64,000 nucleotides of DNA, from contig DASQDI010000167.1 of the NCBI GenBank assembly GCA_035634255.1, positions 1 through 64,000 of the forward strand. The letters run 5' to 3'. The notes under the pieces are model-generated. The model was not told where the DNA came from and did not search any database. It worked only from the letters and a program-made list of their open reading frames with translations. Positions 59,010 to 64,000 of this stretch are shown here, one piece after another. This DNA is from DATLMR01 sp035634255. Lineage in GTDB: Bacteria; Acidobacteriota; Blastocatellia; UBA7656. Made by a program: the position numbers and the translations under genes. Positions within the stretch are counted from its first letter, which is position 1, and each line of letters opens with the position of its first letter.

Positions 59010-61178
59010 TCAAACGAACTCGGGCTGTTTGCCGCTGACCGCTTCGGGGGCGGGGCTGAGTATGAAGGAGAGCTTTTCTAAAACGGTCTCGGGGACGCCA
59101 TGATCCGGCCCCTTATGCTCGCAGCAATCACGCAATGCCAGGAGGAACCCTCTGATCGTTTCCGGCTTACCGGGCTGAGAATTGATCCTGTCGAAGACCT
59201 CTTCCCACTTCCTTTTATGCCTTCCGCATTCTTCGACCAGATGCAGGCAGGCGAGGTATTCGGCGAGCGGGTCGAGCGAGAAGCGAAGATCATCGTCGCC
59301 CGATCCCACGGTCTGAATCAGCTGGAGCCGATCTTCCAGGTAACCCAGCATGGTCTGGCCGTCCGACTCTTCCTTCATGGCCTTGAGGGCTTCGATACGT
59401 TTCGCGACCGCGGGGCGGCAGGTCTGTTTGAGGCATGCCCACGCCAGGATTTTCGCCGCGCGCTGCACGTCGCGAGTCTCTTTGCCGTTCGTCTGCACTC
59501 TCTCGTTGATAATCTTGACGTAGCCGAGCATCAGGTCCGGCAGGTTGCGCGGCAGGTTGAAATCCGCCGTTTGCTCTCTGCCCGCGATCATCTGCTCCGC
59601 GTAGAGCTTGGCGATCAGGGCGGTGATCTCACGGTTGCCGACGATCTGCGAAAGGCGACGGCAGCTATCGAAGTATTCCTCATCGGTGAACGAGTCCCGC
59701 TTTTTTCTATTAACGAGATAGTCGTTTATGAATTTAGACAGGCGGTCGCTCTGCAACCTCAAAGGCTTGATTGTCGTCCTGGTCGCGGAGCGCAGCTCGT
59801 CATCGAGGCGGGACGTGACGATCAGGGCGGCGGCCGGGAAGTCGGACCGCACGGGGTTAATGAGATTGCGCGTCGCAGAATCCAGCTCGGACAGGCTGTC
59901 GACAATCACGAGCACGCGGCGCTTGCGGAGCAAACGCGATAGCAACTCTTCCGAAACGGGCTCGGGCTCTCCGATCAACTCTTTGAGGTGCCCGCTGATC
60001 GTTTCGATGAGAGCATTTTTTTCGCCCGCTTCGATATTGCCCTCGATCAGGACCGGCAGCATTCGATGGCCCTTGCAAAGACGGTCTTCCGGCTTATCGG
60101 CCATCGCCCACGAAGCGAGCTGGCAGGTGAGGCTGGTCTTTCCCGCGCCGCCTTCCCCGAAAATCAGCATAGCGGTCTTCGGCTTATCGAAGACGGGCTG
60201 CAATTGTGACAGCGAGACGCTCTCGCACATGGCTCCGTCCAGCTCCGCGGGCGATTGCACGTAGGCATTTCGCTGTTTGACGGTCGGCCTGCTCTCGAAA
60301 TTTTCCCTTGCCGTCTCCAGATATTTCAGGACCCACCTGTCGAGCACGCGCTCCCGAAAATGGAAGAGGCTGACGAGCAGGAGATGGCGCAAAGGCAGGT
60401 TAATATCCATGTTCTGCGTTTTAATCTTCGGCTCGTAGCGGTATAGGAAACCACTGATAGAGAGCAGCCACAACGGGCGAGCCCAGAATATGAGCAGCCA
60501 GCAGAATAGCAAAAGTAGGTAAATCACTGCCAGCACACTCATGTAATGCGCGTCGCGAAGCCATTCCTCGATAAATGTGGCTAACCAGTGGGCCTTGAAA
60601 TTGTCTACCTTCGGCGCGGCTTTGGTGTGGGTCAGGCCAAACGCGGCGCGGCTGCGAACATAAAAGCTCCCATCCTGCAACTTTGCCATCAGAGCGGTAA
60701 GAGCCTCATTCGACTTAGCGCGGGTCAAACCCAAGGCAAATGCGGCGCAGCTGCGGACTTTAGGACTTGTGTCATCCAACCTCGGGAGCAGTGCGCTTTC
60801 AATTTCCGTCAGCTTCTCTCGGATGTAATTCAAAGCCTTTCGGATACCATCATCAATGTTCTGATCCGGCTTGGAGCCGACGAGATCATAAGCAGATACG
60901 ATATGACTATTAACATCGTCCTCATTTATACGGATTTTGCTAACATCCTTCCTTCTATCTGCCGCAGCAATAAGCGCCGACTCTACTTCACTCAACTCAG
61001 CGCCGATGAATCCCAAATAAGCTACTGACCGGGCGCGAACTTCCTCGCTAGGAGATGTCAACTGCTCAATCGCCTCGGTGATTTCGTGAGATCGCACCTG
61101 TGCGAACCCTTGAGCAGTAAACAGCAGACACTGTGAGACTGCGAGGACGATGAGTGTTGTGCAGCGAAATCGATTCAT
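59010..61178 (-). CDS. Membrane-anchored NACHT-type NTPase with N-terminal HEAT repeats
   Basis: A 722-residue protein with an unusual layout. Residues 1-27 form a signal peptide or first membrane segment. Residues ~30-190 hold HEAT-type repeats (SPSEEVRARSVAYLGFIGAE, DDTSPKVRSCAAFALGLTRA, DGSFYVRSRAAFGLTHTKAA). A transmembrane stretch follows at 214-232, with a second hydrophobic run near 235-246. The C-terminal half is a STAND/NACHT ATPase with Walker A GEGGAGKTS (341-349) and Walker B VLVIVDSLSELD, followed by the helical arm (DPLAEYLACLHLVEECG). Repeats would lie outside and the switch inside. No nuclease or protease effector is fused. It might sense envelope damage or phage; this is inferred. 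Confidence 0.85.
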   Translation of the reverse strand: MNRFRCTTLIVLAVSQCLLFTAQGFAQVRSHEITEAIEQLTSPSEEVRARSVAYLGFIGAELSEVESALIAAADRRKDVSKIRINEDDVNSHIVSAYDLVGSKPDQNIDDGIRKALNYIREKLTEIESALLPRLDDTSPKVRSCAAFALGLTRAKSNEALTALMAKLQDGSFYVRSRAAFGLTHTKAAPKVDNFKAHWLATFIEEWLRDAHYMSVLAVIYLLLLFCWLLIFWARPLWLLSISGFLYRYEPKIKTQNMDINLPLRHLLLVSLFHFRERVLDRWVLKYLETARENFESRPTVKQRNAYVQSPAELDGAMCESVSLSQLQPVFDKPKTAMLIFGEGGAGKTSLTCQLASWAMADKPEDRLCKGHRMLPVLIEGNIEAGEKNALIETISGHLKELIGEPEPVSEELLSRLLRKRRVLVIVDSLSELDSATRNLINPVRSDFPAAALIVTSRLDDELRSATRTTIKPLRLQSDRLSKFINDYLVNRKKRDSFTDEEYFDSCRRLSQIVGNREITALIAKLYAEQMIAGREQTADFNLPRNLPDLMLGYVKIINERVQTNGKETRDVQRAAKILAWACLKQTCRPAVAKRIEALKAMKEESDGQTMLGYLEDRLQLIQTVGSGDDDLRFSLDPLAEYLACLHLVEECGRHKRKWEEVFDRINSQPGKPETIRGFLLALRDCCEHKGPDHGVPETVLEKLSFILSPAPEAVSGKQPEFV

Positions 61179-61263
61179 GATTCGAGACCGGCCGCGAACA
61201 GTAATCTCTGGTTAGCGGCGCAATGATACATCCAAGCGCGAATGCAATCAATACCACGCGATG

Positions 61264-61313
61264 TCGGCTGCTTTGCCCGCTGGTTCTTTCGGCTGCTTTG
61301 CCCGCTGGTTCTT
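61264..61313. repeat. Two tandem 25-bp repeats upstream of alaS
   Basis: Two identical 25-base units, each beginning TCGGCTGCTTTGCCCG and ending GGTTCTT, stand at 61264-61288 and 61289-61313. They lie about 55 bases upstream of the alaS start. Confidence 0.85.
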
Positions 61314-61354
61314 TCGCCCGCCGTCCCGGCCCGTGACGCTTTGCTAATATTTGC

Positions 61355-61360
61355 TATAAT
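61355..61360 (+). promoter_or_regulatory. Consensus -10 element of alaS
   Basis: TATAAT is followed nine bases later by the alaS ATG. The -35 region is poor (CGTGAC at 61332-61337). Transcription would begin close to 61367, so the mRNA may be nearly leaderless; no ribosome site is seen. Confidence 0.55.
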
Positions 61361-61369
61361 TCTTAGCTT

Positions 61370-64000
61370 ATGACTGGACACGAGATTAGAAAAAAATTCC
61401 TGGAATACTTCGCCGCGCGCGACCACCGCGCGGTCAAAAGCTCACCGCTTCTGCCCGCGAACGACCCGACCCTGCTCTTCACGAATGCGGGGATGAATCA
61501 GTTCAAGGATGTCTTCCTCGGCCTTGAGCAGCGCGACTACAAGCGCGCGGCCTCTTCGCAGAAGTGCATCCGCGCGGGCGGCAAGCACAACGACCTCGAC
61601 GAAGTGGGCCGCACCGCGCGCCACCACACTTTCTTCGAGATGCTGGGCAACTTCTCTTTCGGGGACTACTTCAAGAAAGAGGCCATCTACTTCGCGTGGG
61701 ACCTGCTCGTCAACGAGCTCGGGCTCGACCCCGCGCGCCTCTGGTTCTCCGTCTTCGAGGGGGACGACGAAGTCTCCGCCGACGAGGAGGCCGAGCGGTA
61801 CTGGCAGCAGGTCGGAGCGCCGCGCGAGCGCATCCTCCGATTCGGGCGCAAGGACAACTTCTGGCAGATGGGCGACACGGGGCCATGCGGCCCCTGCTCG
61901 GAAATTCATTACTACACGGGCGAGCACCCGGAGGACCCCAGCTTCAACCGCCCCGACCTCGTCAACGGCCCCGGCGACACGACGATGGAGATATGGAACC
62001 TCGTCTTCATGCAGTTCAACCGGAGCGGAGTCGGAGAGCGTACCGGGGACGGGAAGTACGAGTCCTACAAGCTTGAGCCCCTGCCCGCCCCCTCCGTCGA
62101 CACGGGGATGGGGCTTGAGAGGATCACGGTCGTCATTCAGGGCGTGCAGTCGGTTTACTACACGGACCTCGTCAGGCCGATCATAGATTTCATCGCGGGC
62201 CTCGCGGGCAAGGAGTACGTACACGACTCGAATGAGGGCCTGTCGATGCGCGTCATCGCGGACCACGCCCGCGCCTCCGCCTTCTCCATCGCGGACGGGA
62301 TCGCGCCCGGAAACGTGGGCAGAAATTACGTGCTCCGCAAGATCATGCGCCGCGCCATATTTCATGGGGTGCGGGGGCTCGGCCTCACGCCCCCGTTCTT
62401 TTACAAAGTCACGGACTTCGTGATCGACTTGATGTCGGAAGCCTACCCTGAGCTGCTCTCGGCGCGCACGCTCATAGAGCAGACCGTGCGCGGCGAGGAG
62501 GTGCGCTTCGGCCGCATACTGACGGTCGGGGAGCCGCGCCTCGAAGAGCTGTTCGAGCGTTACGCGCCCGCCGTGCCCCCGATGCCTGAGCTTGCGAGGA
62601 ACTACGACACGTACGGGGTGCCTCGCGACCTGATCCGCGTCGTGATGGGGCAGCACGGCACGGAGATGGACGAGGAGGAGTTCAACGAGCAGTTCGACGC
62701 GGCCCTGCGCGAGCTCCAACAGCAGACCGGCCCCTCGATGGCCGACGCTTCGTCGGCGCGACGGGAGAGGAAGATTTACGCGCGCGTGACGGCGGGCATT
62801 CCGCAGACCGACTTCACGGGGTACGACGGGACGGAGACCTCGGACGCCGGGGTGCTCGCGATCATAGTGGGCGACGAGGAGCGCGAACACCTTTCGGCCG
62901 GGGAGTCGGGAGAGGTCGTGCTCGACCGCACGCCTTTTTACGCCGAGTCGGGCGGGCAGATCGGTGACACCGGAATCTTCGAGGCCGAGAACGGGCTGGC
63001 GAGCGTCGAAGACACCTACGCGCCGGTCCAGGGCTACTACTTCCACAAGGCGAAGGTCGAGCGCGGAGAGCTCCGCGTCGGCGACCGCCTCTCGGCGCGC
63101 GTGGACGCCGAGCGCCGCCGCCGCATCAAGGCGAACCACACCGGCACGCACCTCCTGCATGCCGCCCTGCGCGAAGTGCTCGGCCCGCACGTCAAGCAGG
63201 CGGGCTCGCTCGTCGCGCCCGACCGCCTGAGGTTCGACTTCACGCATTACGCGCCCCTGTCCGAGGACGAGATAGCTGAGATCGAGCGGCTGGTGAACGC
63301 GGAGATACTTCAAAACCGCGCGGTGCAGACGGAGGTAAGGCCGCTCGAAGAGGCGATCCGGGGCGGGGCGATGGCCCTGTTCGGAGAGAAGTACGCCTCC
63401 GACGTTCGCGTGGTCAGCATCCCCGGATTTTCAACCGAGCTGTGCGGGGGGACGCACGTGCAGGCGACGGGCGACATCGGCCCGTTCAAGATAACGAGCG
63501 ATTCGTCGATAGCCGCGGGCGTGCGCAGGCTCGAAGCGAAGACGGCCGACGCGAGCATCGCGCTTTTGCAGGAGGACGAGCACGTGCTCCGCCAGATCAG
63601 CGACCGGCTCAAGGTGGACCGCCGCGAGATCCCCGCGCAGGTCGAAAAACTTCAGGAACAGGTCCGCCGCTACGAGCGTGAGATAAAGCAGCTCAAGCTG
63701 AAGATCGCGCAGGGCGGGCAGGGCTCGGGCGGGGAGGCGGCAGGGCCGGCGGAGCGCGCGCGCAAAGTGGGAGACGCTCTGGTGCTGGCGGAGCGCGCCT
63801 CGGACCTCGACGCGAACGGCCTGCGGCAGCTCGCGGACGCCTTCTCTCAGAAGCTGAAGTCGGGCGTCGTGGTGCTGGGGCAGGCGGGCGACGGCAAAGC
63901 GTCGCTCGTCGTCCGCGTGACCGACGACCTGACCGGCAGGCTCAACGCCGGCCAGATCGTGCGCGAGGTGGCGCAGGTGATCGGGGGCAAGGGCGGGGGC
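61370..64000 (+). CDS. alaS: Alanyl-tRNA synthetase (3' partial)
   Basis: Open from ATG 61370 to the right edge, 877 codons. The catalytic class II domain has FLEYFAARDHRAVKSSPLLP, LLFTNAGMNQFKDVFLG, KCIRAGGKHNDLDEVG and HHTFFEMLGNFSFGDYFK; the CGPCSE and VDTGMGLERI motifs follow. The editing domain shows NHTGTHLLHAAL, with a later CGGTHV, both zinc/editing motifs. The C-terminal coiled and oligomer domain is nearly complete (IGGKGGG at the edge), with perhaps 15-20 residues missing. It charges tRNA-Ala. No ribosome site precedes the ATG. Confidence 0.98.
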   Translation, partial: MTGHEIRKKFLEYFAARDHRAVKSSPLLPANDPTLLFTNAGMNQFKDVFLGLEQRDYKRAASSQKCIRAGGKHNDLDEVGRTARHHTFFEMLGNFSFGDYFKKEAIYFAWDLLVNELGLDPARLWFSVFEGDDEVSADEEAERYWQQVGAPRERILRFGRKDNFWQMGDTGPCGPCSEIHYYTGEHPEDPSFNRPDLVNGPGDTTMEIWNLVFMQFNRSGVGERTGDGKYESYKLEPLPAPSVDTGMGLERITVVIQGVQSVYYTDLVRPIIDFIAGLAGKEYVHDSNEGLSMRVIADHARASAFSIADGIAPGNVGRNYVLRKIMRRAIFHGVRGLGLTPPFFYKVTDFVIDLMSEAYPELLSARTLIEQTVRGEEVRFGRILTVGEPRLEELFERYAPAVPPMPELARNYDTYGVPRDLIRVVMGQHGTEMDEEEFNEQFDAALRELQQQTGPSMADASSARRERKIYARVTAGIPQTDFTGYDGTETSDAGVLAIIVGDEEREHLSAGESGEVVLDRTPFYAESGGQIGDTGIFEAENGLASVEDTYAPVQGYYFHKAKVERGELRVGDRLSARVDAERRRRIKANHTGTHLLHAALREVLGPHVKQAGSLVAPDRLRFDFTHYAPLSEDEIAEIERLVNAEILQNRAVQTEVRPLEEAIRGGAMALFGEKYASDVRVVSIPGFSTELCGGTHVQATGDIGPFKITSDSSIAAGVRRLEAKTADASIALLQEDEHVLRQISDRLKVDRREIPAQVEKLQEQVRRYEREIKQLKLKIAQGGQGSGGEAAGPAERARKVGDALVLAERASDLDANGLRQLADAFSQKLKSGVVVLGQAGDGKASLVVRVTDDLTGRLNAGQIVREVAQVIGGKGGG

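Noticed and set aside
61442..63313. Long open frame on the minus strand opposite alaS
   Set aside because: It is an antisense shadow of alaS produced by high GC at third positions; its translation is Arg/Val/Glu-rich with no domain.

Overview
The window looks like a chromosomal segment of an acidobacterium, most likely class Blastocatellia. Supporting signs are two long ADOP-type MacB/FtsX permeases, a secreted VWFA protein of the type described from Acidobacteria, a TIGR03960-type radical SAM protein, ATP-type PEP carboxykinase and generally high GC. Nothing in the sequence names the species.

Layout. 1-9 kb is the end of a non-ribosomal peptide cluster: a final carrier plus thioesterase module, an ADOP permease, a free-standing carrier protein, a DUF6270-like protein, an MFS exporter, an acyl-CoA-dehydrogenase-like enzyme, a free-standing adenylation enzyme and an MbtH protein. 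Carrier, dehydrogenase and adenylation enzyme match the toolkit that turns proline into a pyrrole-2-carboxyl starter, and the adenylation pocket reads as proline-like. 9-16 kb holds small enzymes, a LytS/LytTR two-component pair and a second ADOP permease. 16-22 kb holds amino-acid-degrading enzymes: a PLP decarboxylase facing a coupled keto-acid decarboxylase and L-amino-acid oxidase pair. 22-32 kb is accessory DNA with small secreted proteins, gene relics (HsdR tail, transglutaminase paralogue, response regulator), a thioredoxin-like protein, tRNA-Arg(UCU), a pair of Cys-rich secreted peptides and an unlisted 57-residue microviridin-type graspetide precursor with two core repeats.

32-64 kb is higher-GC and more house-keeping: DoxX, HAD phosphatase, radical SAM protein, subtilisin-like protease, a branched-chain-type ABC importer whose binding protein and permease are one polypeptide, a serine hydrolase with a glycogen-binding tail, pckA, a metallophosphatase-like gene interrupted by one in-frame TGA at a Cys-type position (candidate selenoprotein), ornithine cyclodeaminase-like, VWFA, FKBP isomerase, HyuA, a CGTase-like amylase, a KaiC-like ATPase coupled to a hybrid kinase, a membrane-anchored NACHT protein with HEAT repeats, and alaS running off the right edge.

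The items most worth a second look are the candidate selenoprotein (46795-47820), the graspetide precursor without a ligase in the window (30104-30277), the pyrrole-starter module (3737-8962) and the HEAT-TM-NACHT protein (59010-61178). All functional statements come from reading motifs; no database search was run.
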